A stretch of 64,000 nucleotides of DNA from Pseudolabrys sp. GTDB lineage: Bacteria > Pseudomonadota > Alphaproteobacteria > Rhizobiales > Xanthobacteraceae. The translations under genes and the position numbers were made by a program. Below the pieces are notes generated by a model. That model made no database searches. It saw nothing but the letters and a program-made list of their open reading frames with translations, and was not told the origin of the DNA. The stretch covers positions 124,001 to 188,000 of the forward strand of contig JALHRB010000003.1 in the NCBI GenBank assembly GCA_022841665.1. The letters run 5' to 3'. Below, one piece after another: positions 53,197-63,811 of this stretch. Position 1 is the first letter of the stretch; every line of letters begins with the position of its first letter.

Positions 53197-54087
53197 ATGA
53201 ACTGGATCTCCAACGTCGTCCGGCCCAAGATTCGCAGCTTCCTGCGCCGCGAGACGCCGGAAAACCTCTGGATCAAGTGCCCGGAGACCGGCCAGCTCGT
53301 CTTCTACAAGGACGTCGAGGCCAACCAGTTCGTCATCCCGTCGTCGAACTACCACATGCGTATCAGCGCGCCGCAGCGGCTGAAGAGCCTGTTCGACAAC
53401 GCCGAGTTCGAGGACATTGCGCTGCCCGAGGTGCAGATCGACCCGCTCAAGTTCCGCGACGAGCGCCGCTACGCCGACCGCCTCAAGGACGCGCGCACCA
53501 AGACCGGCTTGCAGGACGCGGTGAAGGTCGGCATCGGCCGGCTCGACGGCCTGATGGTCACCGTCGCCGTGCAGGATTTCGACTTCATGGGCGGTTCGCT
53601 CGGCATGGCCGCCGGCGAGGCGGTCATCACTGGGCTGGAAACGGCCGTGAAGCGGCAGACGCCCTTCATCATGTTCGCGGCCTCCGGCGGCGCGCGCATG
53701 CAGGAAGGCATCCTGTCGCTGATGCAGCTGCCGCGCACCACGGTGGGCGTGCAGATGCTGCGCGAGGCCAAGAAGCCCTACATCGTCGTGCTCACCAACC
53801 CGACCACCGGCGGCGTCACCGCGTCTTACGCGATGCTCGGCGACGTGCACATCGCGGAACCGGGCGCGCTCATCGGCTTTGCCGGCCCGCGCGTGATCGA
53901 GCAGACCATCCGCGAGAAATTGCCGGAAGGCTTCCAGCGCGCCGAATACCTGGCCGAGCACGGCATGGTCGATATGGTCGTGCATCGCCACAAGCTGCGC
54001 GCGACGCTGGCGGAACTCTGCCGCCTGCTGACCAAGGCGCCTGCCGCCGAAGCCCAGCAGCAATTGCCGGTGCCCGCGCACGCTTGA
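53197..54087 (+). CDS. accD: Acetyl-CoA carboxylase carboxyltransferase beta subunit
   Basis: AccD with AccA transfers CO2 from biotin to acetyl-CoA, the first step of fatty-acid synthesis. The 296-residue protein starts [16 protein letters not shown] and has [36 protein letters not shown] and [18 protein letters not shown]. The N-terminal zinc ribbon of E. coli AccD is reduced here to the single Cys in [13 protein letters not shown], which also occurs in rhizobial AccD. I use the ATG at 53197. Confidence 0.97.
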   Translation: MNWISNVVRPKIRSFLRRETPENLWIKCPETGQLVFYKDVEANQFVIPSSNYHMRISAPQRLKSLFDNAEFEDIALPEVQIDPLKFRDERRYADRLKDARTKTGLQDAVKVGIGRLDGLMVTVAVQDFDFMGGSLGMAAGEAVITGLETAVKRQTPFIMFAASGGARMQEGILSLMQLPRTTVGVQMLREAKKPYIVVLTNPTTGGVTASYAMLGDVHIAEPGALIGFAGPRVIEQTIREKLPEGFQRAEYLAEHGMVDMVVHRHKLRATLAELCRLLTKAPAAEAQQQLPVPAHA

Positions 54088-54098
54088 CTAACGCACAG

Positions 54099-54193
54099 CG
54101 TCATCATCCGCGAAAGCGGATGATCCAGTACTCCCGGTGTCCTATGATCGCGATGCCAATGGTTACTGGATGCCCGCTTTCGCGGGCATGACA
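54099..54193. repeat. Composite palindromic repeat, family A
   Basis: Between accD and folC lies CGTCATCATCCGCGAAAGCG with GATGATCCAGTACTCCC, a centre of about 25 bp and the inverted half GGTTACTGGATGCCCGC with TTTCGCGGGCATGACAG. Confidence 0.85.
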
Positions 54194-54204
54194 GGCAAAC
54201 ATAC

Positions 54205-55512
54205 ATGACCCCCGTCGATTCCATCCTCGCGCGGCTGACCGCGCTGCATCCCAAACGCATCGATCTGTCGCTCGATCGCGTGCAGCGCCTGCTGGCCGCG
54301 CTCGGCAATCCCGAGAAGAGGCTGCCGCCGGTGATCCACGTCGCCGGCACAAACGGCAAGGGTTCCACCGTCGCCTTCCTGCGCGCCATCCTGGAGGCGG
54401 CGGGCCTGCGCGTGCATGCCTACACCTCGCCGCATCTGGTGCGCTTCAACGAGCGCTTCCGCCTCGCTGGGGAATTGGTGAGCGACGCGAAGCTCGCCGC
54501 CGTGATGGAAGAGTGCGAGCGCGCCAATGACGGCCACGCCATCACCGTGTTCGAGATCACCACCGCCGCCGGCATGCTGCTGTTTGCGCGTCATCCCGCC
54601 GACGTGCTGCTGCTGGAAGTCGGCCTCGGCGGCCGGCTCGACGCGACCAACGTGGTGGACGACCCGCTCGCGACGATCATCACCCGAGTCTCCATCGACC
54701 ACATCGATTTCCTCGGCGACTCGCTGGAAAAGATCGCCGCCGAGAAGGCCGGCATCCTCAAGCGCAACGTGCCGGCGATCGTCGCCGCGCAGGCGCGCGA
54801 CGCTCTCGCCGTCATCGAGCGGCAGGCAGCGCGGCTGAATGCGCCCTTGAAAATCGCCGGCGAGGATTTCACCGCCACCGAAGAGCGCGGCCGCCTGGTC
54901 TATCAGGACGAGAACGGCCTGCTCGACCTGCCGGCGCCCAGGCTCTACGGCCGCCACCAGTTCGAGAATGCCGGGCTGGCGATTGCGGCGCTGCGCGCAA
55001 CCAGCCGGTTCAAAATTCCGCCCGCCGCCTTCGAGGCCGGGATGGTGAAGGCGGAATGGCCGGCGCGGCTGCACCGGCTCACGCAGGGCCAGTTGTGCGA
55101 CTTGGCACCTGCGGGCAGCGAAGTCTGGCTCGACGGCGGCCACAATCCGGACGGCGGCCGTGCGGTCGCCGCCGCGCTCGCCGATCTCGAGGAGCGCGTG
55201 TCGCGTCCGCTGGTGCTGATCGTCGGTATGCTGGCGAGCAAGGATTGCGCGGGCTTCCTCGCCAATTTCACTGGGCTCGCGCGGCGCATGATCGCGGTGC
55301 CGGTGCCGGGCGCGGAGAAGGGCCTCAGCGCCGAAGAGGTGGCCGATTGCGGACGGGGCATCGGGCTCTCCGCCACCAGCCGCGACAATCTGCGCGAGGC
55401 GCTAGAGGCCGCGCGCAAGCTGGAGCTCGATCCGCCGCCGCGCATTTTGATTACCGGTTCGCTGTACCTGGCCGGCGAGGTGCTGCGCGAGAACGGCACG
55501 GAGCCGGCGTAG
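54205..55512 (+). CDS. folC: Folylpolyglutamate/dihydrofolate synthase
   Basis: FolC makes dihydrofolate and adds glutamates to folates. The 435-residue Mur-ligase-type protein has the P-loop IHVAGTNGKGSTVAFLRAIL, YTSPHLVRFNERF, LLLEVGLGGRLDATNV and the C-terminal WLDGGHNPDGGRAV. The usual accD-folC order holds, although a repeat lies between them. Its stop codon abuts the stop of the convergent ligase gene. Confidence 0.96.
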   Translation: MTPVDSILARLTALHPKRIDLSLDRVQRLLAALGNPEKRLPPVIHVAGTNGKGSTVAFLRAILEAAGLRVHAYTSPHLVRFNERFRLAGELVSDAKLAAVMEECERANDGHAITVFEITTAAGMLLFARHPADVLLLEVGLGGRLDATNVVDDPLATIITRVSIDHIDFLGDSLEKIAAEKAGILKRNVPAIVAAQARDALAVIERQAARLNAPLKIAGEDFTATEERGRLVYQDENGLLDLPAPRLYGRHQFENAGLAIAALRATSRFKIPPAAFEAGMVKAEWPARLHRLTQGQLCDLAPAGSEVWLDGGHNPDGGRAVAAALADLEERVSRPLVLIVGMLASKDCAGFLANFTGLARRMIAVPVPGAEKGLSAEEVADCGRGIGLSATSRDNLREALEAARKLELDPPPRILITGSLYLAGEVLRENGTEPA

Positions 55513-56544
55513 CTACTTCAAGAGCTTCATCAGGTCCGATTTTTTCTGCGCGAGCTGGTCCATCGTGCATTGCTGCGGCGCCTTGTCGGGCCGCCAGCGC
55601 AGCAGCCGAGTGCCGTGGCGAAAGCGGCCGCCGCTGAAGTGGTCGTAGCAGACCTCGACGACGAGCTTGGGCTTGAGCGGCTGCCATTGCGCCGAACGCT
55701 TGGTCGACCAGCGGCTCGGCCCGCCGGGCTTGTCGCCGGTGAAGCCGGGCGGCGCGATCAGCTTTTCCAGTTTTTCGGTAAGAACCTTCTTTTCCTCGGT
55801 CTTGAGCGACGACGTGAAGCCGACATGGTCGAGCAGGCCTTCCTCATCGTAGAGCCCGAGCAGCAGCGAGCCGACAACCCGCTTGCCTTCGTTGTAACGA
55901 AAGCCGCCGACCACGCAGTCGGCCGTGCGGAAGTTCTTGATCTTCTGCATGCCATGACGGTTGCCGCTCTCGTAGCGAACGTCGCGGCGCTTGGCGATGA
56001 TGCCGTCGAGCGTCGCGCCCACCTGCTTGAGCCATTTATTGGCGTCGGCCAGCTTCGTGGTCGCTGGTGACAGCCGAACGATCTTGTTGCCCCGCAGATA
56101 TTTCCTGGCGAAGGCGTCGAGCCGTGTGCGGCGCTGAGGCAGAAACTCTTTGGTGAGTACCGCGCCGTTTTCGTCAAGCAACAGATCGAACACGATCAGC
56201 AGCGCCGGCGTCTCCTGTGAGAGCTTCCTCACTCGGCTCGCCGCCGGATGGATGCGCTGCAGCAGGGCATCGAAAGAAAAGGCGCAGCCCTCCGGCACCA
56301 CTATCTCGCCGTCGAGCACGAAGCGCTTGGCCTTCAGCGCGCCGAGCGCAGAGACTAGCTCGGGAAAGTAGCGCGTGAGCGACTGACCGGACTTCGATTG
56401 CAGCTCGACCTTACTTCCGTCGCGGAAGGCGAGGCAGCGGAAGCCGTCCCACTTGGGCTCGTATTGCCACTGTTTGCCCTCCGGGATCGTGTCCACGGAA
56501 AGGGCTTCCATCGGCGGGAAGGGGCTGCGCAAGGCGAGGGTCAT
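55513..56544 (-). CDS. ATP-dependent DNA ligase, LigC type
   Basis: This 343-residue stand-alone ligase has an adenylation domain with the nucleotide-binding Lys31 in YEPKWDGFRCLAF, FVLDGEIVVPEG, FDLLLDENGAVL, IIAKRRDVRYESG and KIKNFRTADCVVGGF. A C-terminal OB fold (from about residue 230, LLLGLYDEEGLLDHVGFTS) follows. It lacks the polymerase and phosphoesterase domains of LigD, which matches LigC, a back-up ligase in base-excision or Ku-dependent repair. No ku gene is in the window. Confidence 0.9.
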   Translation of the reverse strand: MTLALRSPFPPMEALSVDTIPEGKQWQYEPKWDGFRCLAFRDGSKVELQSKSGQSLTRYFPELVSALGALKAKRFVLDGEIVVPEGCAFSFDALLQRIHPAASRVRKLSQETPALLIVFDLLLDENGAVLTKEFLPQRRTRLDAFARKYLRGNKIVRLSPATTKLADANKWLKQVGATLDGIIAKRRDVRYESGNRHGMQKIKNFRTADCVVGGFRYNEGKRVVGSLLLGLYDEEGLLDHVGFTSSLKTEEKKVLTEKLEKLIAPPGFTGDKPGGPSRWSTKRSAQWQPLKPKLVVEVCYDHFSGGRFRHGTRLLRWRPDKAPQQCTMDQLAQKKSDLMKLLK

Positions 56545-56558
56545 CCCCTCCCTAACGC

Positions 56559-56583
56559 AAAACGGCCGGCTTTCGGCCGGCCG
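56559..56583 (-). terminator. Rho-independent terminator of trxA
   Basis: On the minus strand the stem CGGCCGGC/GCCGGCCG with loop CGAAA is followed by TTTTGC, 25 bp beyond the trxA stop. Confidence 0.88.
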
Positions 56584-56607
56584 CTTACGAAACTATTTGG
56601 CGCGTGC

Positions 56608-56928
56608 TCAGACGCCGGAGCTGATCCACTGCTGCAGCTTCTGCTTGGGCGCGGCGCCGACCTGGCGCGAGGCGATCTCGCCGTTCTTGAACATCATCAG
56701 CGTCGGGATCGACATGATGCCGTACTTGGCGGCCGTGTTCGGGTTCTCGTCGACGTTGAGCTTGACGATCTTGACCTTGTCGCCGAGCGCCCCGGCGATC
56801 TCTTCCAGCGCCGGCGCGATCATGCGGCAGGGGCCGCACCATTCGGCCCAGAAGTCCACGACGACCGGTTCGGCCGACTTCAAGACGTCCGCTTCAAAGG
56901 TTGCGTCCGACACTTTGCCGACGGCCAT
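56608..56928 (-). CDS. trxA: Thioredoxin 1
   Basis: Thioredoxin reduces disulfides of ribonucleotide reductase and other proteins. The 106-residue protein has the active site [20 protein letters not shown] (Cys31 and Cys34), the cis-Pro in [14 protein letters not shown] and the usual C-terminal helix. I start at [18 protein letters not shown]; the longer upstream frame is not conserved-looking. It follows addA by 91 bp on the same strand, as in other rhizobia. Confidence 0.97.
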   Translation of the reverse strand: MAVGKVSDATFEADVLKSAEPVVVDFWAEWCGPCRMIAPALEEIAGALGDKVKIVKLNVDENPNTAAKYGIMSIPTLMMFKNGEIASRQVGAAPKQKLQQWISSGV

Positions 56929-57019
56929 GGGGGTACCTCGTGTTGTGCGTGATGGCGCGCGTGGCACCAAATTGGAGAAGGCGAACCTATGAACGCGATC
57001 CGGCAGCGTCAAGGCGCAG

Positions 57020-60000
57020 TCACGCGGGGGTGACTTGCGTCAGGGATAGGTCCAGCGCCTCTCCGGAAAGCTCCATCAAATCAGGGACTTCCGTCCAGAT
57101 GAGCGCGGCGCGCACGGCCTTCCCGGGATACAGCTTTTGCAATACGGCACGGTAAAGCGCGAGCTGGCGCACATAAGCCGCCGGCACGTCGGCGATTCGC
57201 CGCGGCGCCGGCCGGTTGGTCTTGAAATCGGCAATGAAAACCGTGCCTTCGGTGACGGTAAGACGGTCGATCTGGCCGGAGGCGCGCAGCGCGCGGCCGC
57301 CAATTTCGATCCGCCCGACGATCGGAACCTCGGCCCGGCTCGCGGGCCCGCAATACTCGTAGAAGCGCGGATCCTCGGTCACGAGCAGCACTTGCTCGGC
57401 AATCGTCGCGCGATCCTCGGCAGGCAGTTTCGCCCCGGCGCGGGCAAGATAGTCGGCGGCGGCCTGCGCGCGCCGCCCGGTCGGGATCGCGGCCAGCGAC
57501 TGCATCAGCCGGTGCACCAGCGACCCGCGCAGCAGCGCATCGCTCGCGCCGGCCGACGGCGCCGGGCGCGCGTCGTCCTCCTCGACGCTCGACGGCGCGA
57601 TGGTGCGCATCGCCGGCTGCTCGACCGGCGCGTCGCGCAACAGCCACGGCTGCAGGGACGGCACTGCGGCGGGCTTGGCCATTTCGCCGGCTTTGACCGG
57701 CGCGGGCTCGCCCTTGCGATAGCGCAGCACCTCGCCGTTGCCGTCCTCGGCGGGTTCGACCACGCAATGCGCGGCCAGGGCGTCGCTTACCAACTGGTAC
57801 CAGCACCCGTCCGGTATTTTCTTTTCGCCTTGCGCGCCGCAGACGACGAGCCGCTCGGCCGCGCGCGTCATCGCCACGTAAAGCAGCCGGCGGTATTCGT
57901 CGCGCGCTTCGCGCTCGGCGATCTGGCGCGCCAGCGACATGGCCTCCACGTCGTCCAGCTTGCGCTTGCTCCAGACCAGCGCGTCTTGTCCGAGCGCCAG
58001 CAGCTTGGGTGGATGCGCGCCTTTCGGATCGGTGGTGGTGTCGGCGAGGACGACGGTGTTGGCCTCCAGCCCCTTGGCGCCGTGCACGGTCATCACGCGC
58101 ACCTCGTCGCGATCCATCTCCATGTCGCGGCGCACTTCGCTCTGCGCCTTGCGCAGCCAGTCGACGAAGCCGTGCAGCGACGGCGTCTCGCGCGCCTCGT
58201 AGTCGAGCGCGAGGTTAAGGAACTCGTCGAGCGCGTCGTTCGCTTCCGGCCCGAGGCGAGCGAGCAGCTTGCGCCGCCCGCCGCGCGCGCCCAGCACGTG
58301 CGCGAAGAAGCCGAACGGCGTGCGCGTGCGGGCCGCCGTCGCCAGCTCGTCCAGCGCGCTGTCGGCGGCGGCGAAGTCCTTGTTGCCGCGCAGGGCGGCG
58401 CGCAGCGGGCCCTTGCGGTTCCAGGCGAGCGCGAAGAGTTGGTCTTCGCTCAAGCCGAACAGCGGGCTCTTGAGCACGCTCGCGAGCGCCAGGTCGTCGT
58501 CGGGCAGCAGCAGGCAATCGGCCATCGCCATCAGGTCCATCACCGCGATGTGCTCGGTCAGCACTAGGCGGTCGGCGCCGGCCACCGGCAGCCCGGCGTT
58601 CTTGAGCGCGCGGATGATCGCCTCGAACAGCGGCCCGCGCTGGCGCACCAGGACAAGGACCTCGCCGGCCTTGAGCCCTTCGGCGGTCCACTTCCTGACA
58701 TGCGCGGCGATGCGGCGGGCGAGCAGCACGCGCGGGCTCTCTTCGCTTTCGGTGTCGAAGGGCGCGTCCCAGCCCTCGATCTCGCGCTTGCCGGCGGGCG
58801 CGATCAGCGGCCACAGCTCGACCAGCCCTGGCGCTGCGTTGGGCAGGGCCTGGTGCTCGGGAACGCCGACGACGTCGGTGGTGATGCTCTCGTAGACCTC
58901 GCGCGCCTTGAACACCTGATCGACCGAGCCGAGCACGGCCGCGCCGGAACGGAACGAGCGGTGGAAGCGCAAATAGCGCCAGCCCAGTTCCGGCTTGTCG
59001 AATTGCCGCTCGAACAGCCGGCGCATCTCGTCGAAAGCGCGCGGCGCCGCGCCCTGAAAGGAGAAGATCGACTGCTTCTCGTCGCCGACCGCGAACACCG
59101 TGCGCTTGATGTCCGGCCGCGCGCCGCCGGGCATGAATTCCGAGGCGATGGTGGTGATGATCGACCATTGCTTGGGGCTGGTGTCCTGCGCCTCGTCGAC
59201 CAGCACGTGGTCGATGCCGAGGTCGAGCTTGTACAGCACCCAGGCGGCTGACGAGCGCGCGAATAGGTGAATCGTCTTGTCGATCAGGTCGTCGTAGTCG
59301 AGCAAAGCGCGCCGCTCTTTCTCCTTGCCGTAGCGCTTGATGACCTCCCAGGCGATGGTGACGAGGGCGCGCGTGCGCTCGCGGGCGCGCAGCGCGCGTT
59401 CGCGCGCGATCAGCGCGCAGACGCGGGCTTGCTCGTCCATCAGCCGCGCGAACCAGTCGGGATACGCGTCCGCGATTTTGCCGGTGACGATGTTTTTGCG
59501 CGGCTCCAGCTCGGCGGTGCAGAACACCTTCAGATAGTGTTCGATCCGCTCGCGACCGGCGGCGGCCCGCGCGGCCTCCAGCGCGGCGATCTGCTTTTTG
59601 TCGTTGGCCGAGCCGGCGGCGAGCACTTCGATCAGCGCCGGCCATTCGGCGGCCGGCAGCAGCGAATGGGAGAAATAGTCGGCCTCGACGCTCTCCAGCG
59701 TATCGTCCGGCGCGACGCCGAAGCTTGCGGACAGTTCATCGATCGCCGCGTCGACGTGGCCTGCGCGCGCGATCCAGGCTTCCAGCGCGTCGCGCTCGCG
59801 GATGGCGTCGCCGATCACCTCCTTGAAGGTCTGGTCGGCGGCGGCGACGATGGCCGTGGCGAGCGCGCGGCCGAGCGCGCTTTGCCGCTGCGCCGAGGCT
59901 TCCAGCAGCACCTCGAGCGTGAGGTCGTCGAGCAGCTTCCGGGTGGTCGCCTCGTCCAGCACGGTAAAGCGCGCGGCCACGTTGGCCTCGAACGGGAACT

Positions 60001-60409
60001 GATGCAGCAGCCGCGTGCAGAAAGCGTGGATGGTCTGCACCTTCAGGCCGCCCGGCGTCTCCAGCGCGGAGGCGAACAGCCGGCGCGCGCGCTCACGATC
60101 CTTCGCGCCGGGCGCCTTGCCCGTGGAGCGGCGGATGCGCTCGTCGAGCGCGTCGTCGTCGAGCGCCGTCCACTCGGCCAGCGTGCCGAACACGCGGTTG
60201 GCCATGTTGGCGGCGGCTGCCTTGGTGAAAGTGATGCAGAGGATCTTGGCCGGATCGCAGCCGCGCAGCAGCAGATTGATCACGCGCTGGGCCAGAACGT
60301 GCGTCTTGCCGGACCCGGCATTGGCGGAGACGAAAGCCGAGACATCCGGATCGGCGGCGCTGACCTGCACATTGAGCACGTCGGGCGGGATGGTGCGCAC
60401 GGCGCTCAT
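57020..60409 (-). CDS. addA: Double-strand break repair helicase-nuclease AddA
   Basis: AddA is the UvrD-like helicase and nuclease subunit that, with AddB, processes broken DNA ends for RecA. The protein of about 1129 residues has Walker [82 protein letters not shown] and [13 protein letters not shown]. The RecB-type nuclease core [20 protein letters not shown] ends the protein. The ATG at 60409 puts Walker A near residue 28. A repeat separates it from addB. Confidence 0.97.
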   Translation of the reverse strand: MSAVRTIPPDVLNVQVSAADPDVSAFVSANAGSGKTHVLAQRVINLLLRGCDPAKILCITFTKAAAANMANRVFGTLAEWTALDDDALDERIRRSTGKAPGAKDRERARRLFASALETPGGLKVQTIHAFCTRLLHQFPFEANVAARFTVLDEATTRKLLDDLTLEVLLEASAQRQSALGRALATAIVAAADQTFKEVIGDAIRERDALEAWIARAGHVDAAIDELSASFGVAPDDTLESVEADYFSHSLLPAAEWPALIEVLAAGSANDKKQIAALEAARAAAGRERIEHYLKVFCTAELEPRKNIVTGKIADAYPDWFARLMDEQARVCALIARERALRARERTRALVTIAWEVIKRYGKEKERRALLDYDDLIDKTIHLFARSSAAWVLYKLDLGIDHVLVDEAQDTSPKQWSIITTIASEFMPGGARPDIKRTVFAVGDEKQSIFSFQGAAPRAFDEMRRLFERQFDKPELGWRYLRFHRSFRSGAAVLGSVDQVFKAREVYESITTDVVGVPEHQALPNAAPGLVELWPLIAPAGKREIEGWDAPFDTESEESPRVLLARRIAAHVRKWTAEGLKAGEVLVLVRQRGPLFEAIIRALKNAGLPVAGADRLVLTEHIAVMDLMAMADCLLLPDDDLALASVLKSPLFGLSEDQLFALAWNRKGPLRAALRGNKDFAAADSALDELATAARTRTPFGFFAHVLGARGGRRKLLARLGPEANDALDEFLNLALDYEARETPSLHGFVDWLRKAQSEVRRDMEMDRDEVRVMTVHGAKGLEANTVVLADTTTDPKGAHPPKLLALGQDALVWSKRKLDDVEAMSLARQIAEREARDEYRRLLYVAMTRAAERLVVCGAQGEKKIPDGCWYQLVSDALAAHCVVEPAEDGNGEVLRYRKGEPAPVKAGEMAKPAAVPSLQPWLLRDAPVEQPAMRTIAPSSVEEDDARPAPSAGASDALLRGSLVHRLMQSLAAIPTGRRAQAAADYLARAGAKLPAEDRATIAEQVLLVTEDPRFYEYCGPASRAEVPIVGRIEIGGRALRASGQIDRLTVTEGTVFIADFKTNRPAPRRIADVPAAYVRQLALYRAVLQKLYPGKAVRAALIWTEVPDLMELSGEALDLSLTQVTPA

Positions 60410-60417
60410 GGGAGGAT

Positions 60418-60553
60418 CTCGTGTCCCGGGCGCGGCGCAGCATGCAATGCTGCGACGCAGAACCGGGACCGTACCAAGCGACGCCGTGCATTTTGGCGGT
60501 CCCGGTTCTGCAGCGCACCGCGAAGGCGCGCTGCGCTGCGCCCGGGACACGAG
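60418..60553. repeat. Family B element with 13-bp inverted ends, no gene inside
   Basis: The element begins CTCGTGTCCCGGGCG and ends CGCCCGGGACACGAG, with two internal hairpins (GCAGCATGCAATGCTGC; GCGCACCGCGAAGGCGCGC). It lies between addB and addA. Apart from the last base of the 13, its termini equal those of the GIY-YIG unit at 45080-45589, so it looks like a gene-less relative. Confidence 0.85.
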
Positions 60554-60572
60554 TCTGTGCGACGCGGCGCGC

Positions 60573-63500
60573 TCATGGCACGTCCTCATCCACGCCGCCG
60601 GTGAGCGACCATTCCTTCACGCGCGCGAGGTGGTCGTAGTCGCCGTAATGCGTCTTCCACATCGGGTGCACGAGCGAGAGGTAGGGCTTGCTCTCGTCGG
60701 CGAACAAGGCCGCCACGCCCTTGAGCCGCGCCAGCGCGTTGTCGGCCTGGGCGTCGGGCGTGCCGTCCTTGAATGTAATGCGTTGCTCCTTGCCGGGCGG
60801 CTCGCCGCCCTTGAGCGTCACGTAGGCGATCTCGGACACGGAGGCCGGCGCGATGCCCTTGAAGCCGCCGCCGCGCAGCATCGCCGCCTCCAGCGTCAAC
60901 TGAGGGGCAAGGCCCGTGCGCACCTGCGGCTCGGTGCGGGCCGAGCCGGTCTTGTAGTCGAGGATGGCGTAAGTGCCGTCGGCGCGCTTCTCGATGCGGT
61001 CGGCGATGCCGGTGAGGGTGAAGTCGCGCTTGCCGTCGCTGAAAGTGAGCGCGCCGCCGATCTCGGCGTGCAGCGTGGCGATCGCGCCGCGCCGTCCGGC
61101 ATCCCACTGCGCAAACCACTGCGCGATGCGTTCGTAGCGCGGCCACCAGAAGGCTTTCGCCTCCGGGTAATCGGCAAGTTGAGCGAAATGCTGCTCGCCG
61201 AGCCTTATCAATTCGGCCAGGGGGTCGGCCGGCGGCGCTTTGGCGAACTCTTTGGTGTAGTCGCCGATGGCGCCGTGGATGACGGTGCCGCGGTCGCGCG
61301 CGCCGGGCGGCGTGTCGACGGCGTCGAGCGGCGCCAGGCGCAGGATGTATTTGGCGTAGATGGTGTAGGGGTCGCGCAGCCAATCCTCGATGGCGGTAAC
61401 CGACAGCTTCGTCGGCCGGGATTCGAGCGGAGGCTTCGGCGCGGGACGCTCGGCGGCTTTGACGTGCGCGGGGTGATCGAGCGCGCGCGCGAGCGCGACG
61501 TAGGCTTCGCCGCGCGCCGCGACCTGCTGCCAGCGCGCCTCGCCAGCGAGCGCGGCGATGCGCTGCACGAAGCGTGACGTGACGGTGGGCGCGCCGGCGA
61601 CTTTTTGCGCGCGTGCGAGGATGACCTCGGGCGCCCCCAGCGCCTGCGCGAAGTCGTGCGCGGACAGGCCGATGCGCCGTTCGGGCGGATCGAGGCCGAG
61701 GTCGCGCCGCATCGGGCGGGAGAGCCAGGGATCGCTGCGCGTCTCCGGCGGCCAGCTGCCCTCGTTGAGCCCGCCGAGGACCACGCGGTCGATGCGCTGC
61801 AGGCGCGCTTCCAGCGGGCCGTAGATGTGCACGCGCACGTCGCGCGTCTCCGGCCGGCGCACGACGCGGTCGCCGACGCTCGCCGCGAACACTTCCGGGT
61901 AGTCGCCGCGCGCGATGGCGAGGCTTTGCGCGGAAGGGCTTTGCATCAAGGCATCGAGCTGCTCGGCCAAAGCCTTGCCATCGTGGCCGGCGAAAGCGGC
62001 GTCGTCGCTGAGCGCTGAAACGACGGCGCGGTGGCGCTGGGCCAGATCGGCAAGCTTGACGTCGCCGGGGGGCAGGGATTCGAGCGGCGCCAGCGCGGCG
62101 GCCAGGTGGGCGACGAGACCGGCGGCGGCCTCGATTTCGTGGTCCGCGATCGGCCGGCGCGGGTCGCTGCGGTGCAGGGAATCGCGTGTCGCGCGGAAGT
62201 GGCTGAGGGCTTGGCCGAGCGCCTGCGTGCCGGGCTTGGGGCGCGGGCCGCGCAGCAGCGCGCGCTCCAGCGCGGCAATAGCGCCGCCATGCGCGCCGGC
62301 CGCCGCGCCGAGCCGCAAGAGAGGGTGCTTGAGCAGCGCCAGCAGCGTCACCGGCGCGAGGCCTTTCAGCGCCGCTTCGGCGGCCAGAAGGGCAAGGCGC
62401 CCCGCCTGCGTGTCCGTGAGTGCGTCGCCGCCGGAATCGTCGACCGCGACATGCCAGCGCTCCAGCGCGGCGACCACGCGCCGCGCCAGCGCGCGGTCGG
62501 GCGTCACCAGCGCGATGCGCTTGTCTTTTGTTTCGAGCCCCTGGCGGATCGCGACAGCGATGGCGAGCGCCTCCTCTTCGGAATTGGCGGCCTCGATCAG
62601 GCTGACGGAGGCGAGCGCGGCTTCGGCGGCCTGCGCGAAGCCGGCGCGCGTGCGGCTCGCCTGCCAGTGCTCGGTGGTGGCGGCCGGGCGCAGCGCTTCG
62701 GAGACGAGCGGCTCGCGGCCATGCCCCTCGGGCGGGCTAAGCGTGCGCACCTCGGCGCGCGCAATGCCCATGCGCGCCAACAGCGCGTGCATCGCATATT
62801 GCGCGTGGCCGGCGGCGGGCGCGCCGTCATGCGTTTTGTCGCCGTCGTCGCCGGCGATGCGCTGCCAGGAGGGCTCGTCGATGTCGGTGTCGAGGCCGGG
62901 CAGCACCACGGCGCCGTGCGGCAGCGTGGCGATGGTGGCGAGCAGCTTGGCGGTCGCCGGCATCGAGCCGGTCGAGCCGGCGGCGATCACCGGCGCGTCG
63001 CTGCCGGCGAGGCGTTTGGCTTCGGCTTCGATCAGCAGGTCGCGCCGCGTCGCCGCCTCGATGGCGCCGCGCTCGGTTCGGATGGCCGGCCAGGTCTCGC
63101 GCGCGATCTTCAGGAAGCGCAGCGAAAGCTGCCAGTAGGGATCGAGATCGTCGGGCACCAGTGTGTCGAGCCTGTCCCACTGCACCTGGCGCGTGATCAT
63201 GTCGTCCATCAGGCGGGCGAGGTCGTCGGCGAGCCCAAGCGCGGCGGACGGCGTGTTGGCGATCAGCGCCGCGCCTTCCGCGCCGCGCACCTCGGGCGAA
63301 TTGGCCCATTGGAGGATCAGCTCGGCCAGCAGCAGGCGGCGCTCGAGCGGGTTTATGGCTTCGGGGAAATCCAGGGCGTCGGCGGCGTTGGCCGCTTCCG
63401 CAAAGGCGATCTCATCCTCGTCGATGTCGCCGAGCGGCACGATGCGCGGCAATATGGCGGCGTCGCCGTCGAGCCGGTCGAGGAACACCTCGCGCGCCAG

Positions 63501-63668
63501 CCGGCAGGCGCGCCGCGTCGGCAGATAGAGCGTGGCGGAAGCGAGCGCGAGCGGGTCGTCGCCCGCCGGAAAGCCGGGCACGAGTTGCCCCGCGCGCAGC
63601 GCGTCGATCAGCACCGCCAAGAACGGCGCCGAGGCGGGGATGGTGAAGACGCGGGGCGTGACCGGCAT
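60573..63668 (-). CDS. addB: Double-strand break repair protein AddB
   Basis: AddB is the second helicase/nuclease-family subunit of AddAB. The 1031-residue protein begins MPVTPRVFTIPASAPFLAVL. It carries the degenerate helicase region typical of the alphaproteobacterial form (LYLPTRRACRLAREVFLDRL) and ends in a PD-(D/E)xK nuclease domain with GIADRIEKRADGTYAILDYK. The gene lies upstream of addA on the same strand, separated only by a family B repeat. Confidence 0.95.
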   Translation of the reverse strand: MPVTPRVFTIPASAPFLAVLIDALRAGQLVPGFPAGDDPLALASATLYLPTRRACRLAREVFLDRLDGDAAILPRIVPLGDIDEDEIAFAEAANAADALDFPEAINPLERRLLLAELILQWANSPEVRGAEGAALIANTPSAALGLADDLARLMDDMITRQVQWDRLDTLVPDDLDPYWQLSLRFLKIARETWPAIRTERGAIEAATRRDLLIEAEAKRLAGSDAPVIAAGSTGSMPATAKLLATIATLPHGAVVLPGLDTDIDEPSWQRIAGDDGDKTHDGAPAAGHAQYAMHALLARMGIARAEVRTLSPPEGHGREPLVSEALRPAATTEHWQASRTRAGFAQAAEAALASVSLIEAANSEEEALAIAVAIRQGLETKDKRIALVTPDRALARRVVAALERWHVAVDDSGGDALTDTQAGRLALLAAEAALKGLAPVTLLALLKHPLLRLGAAAGAHGGAIAALERALLRGPRPKPGTQALGQALSHFRATRDSLHRSDPRRPIADHEIEAAAGLVAHLAAALAPLESLPPGDVKLADLAQRHRAVVSALSDDAAFAGHDGKALAEQLDALMQSPSAQSLAIARGDYPEVFAASVGDRVVRRPETRDVRVHIYGPLEARLQRIDRVVLGGLNEGSWPPETRSDPWLSRPMRRDLGLDPPERRIGLSAHDFAQALGAPEVILARAQKVAGAPTVTSRFVQRIAALAGEARWQQVAARGEAYVALARALDHPAHVKAAERPAPKPPLESRPTKLSVTAIEDWLRDPYTIYAKYILRLAPLDAVDTPPGARDRGTVIHGAIGDYTKEFAKAPPADPLAELIRLGEQHFAQLADYPEAKAFWWPRYERIAQWFAQWDAGRRGAIATLHAEIGGALTFSDGKRDFTLTGIADRIEKRADGTYAILDYKTGSARTEPQVRTGLAPQLTLEAAMLRGGGFKGIAPASVSEIAYVTLKGGEPPGKEQRITFKDGTPDAQADNALARLKGVAALFADESKPYLSLVHPMWKTHYGDYDHLARVKEWSLTGGVDEDVP

Positions 63669-63678
63669 GTTGTTCGAG

Positions 63679-63792
63679 TGTCATCGCCCGGCTTGACCGG
63701 GCGATCCAGTACTCACGACGATTCGCTTCGAGCTCAGAGCCGCATCTTAGCGGAGGTGTTTACTGGATGCCCCGCTTTCGCGGGGCATGACG
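63679..63792. repeat. Composite palindromic repeat, family A
   Basis: Between the MurU-like gene and addB lies GTCATCGCCCGGCTTGACC with GGGCGATCCAGTACTC, a centre of about 45 bp and the inverted half TTTACTGGATGCCCCGC with TTTCGCGGGGCATGACGG. The left hairpin here uses CGCCCGG/CCGGGCG rather than the common CCCGCGAAAGCGGG. Confidence 0.85.
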
Positions 63793-63811
63793 GCAAAAAT
63801 ATGCTGCGCTG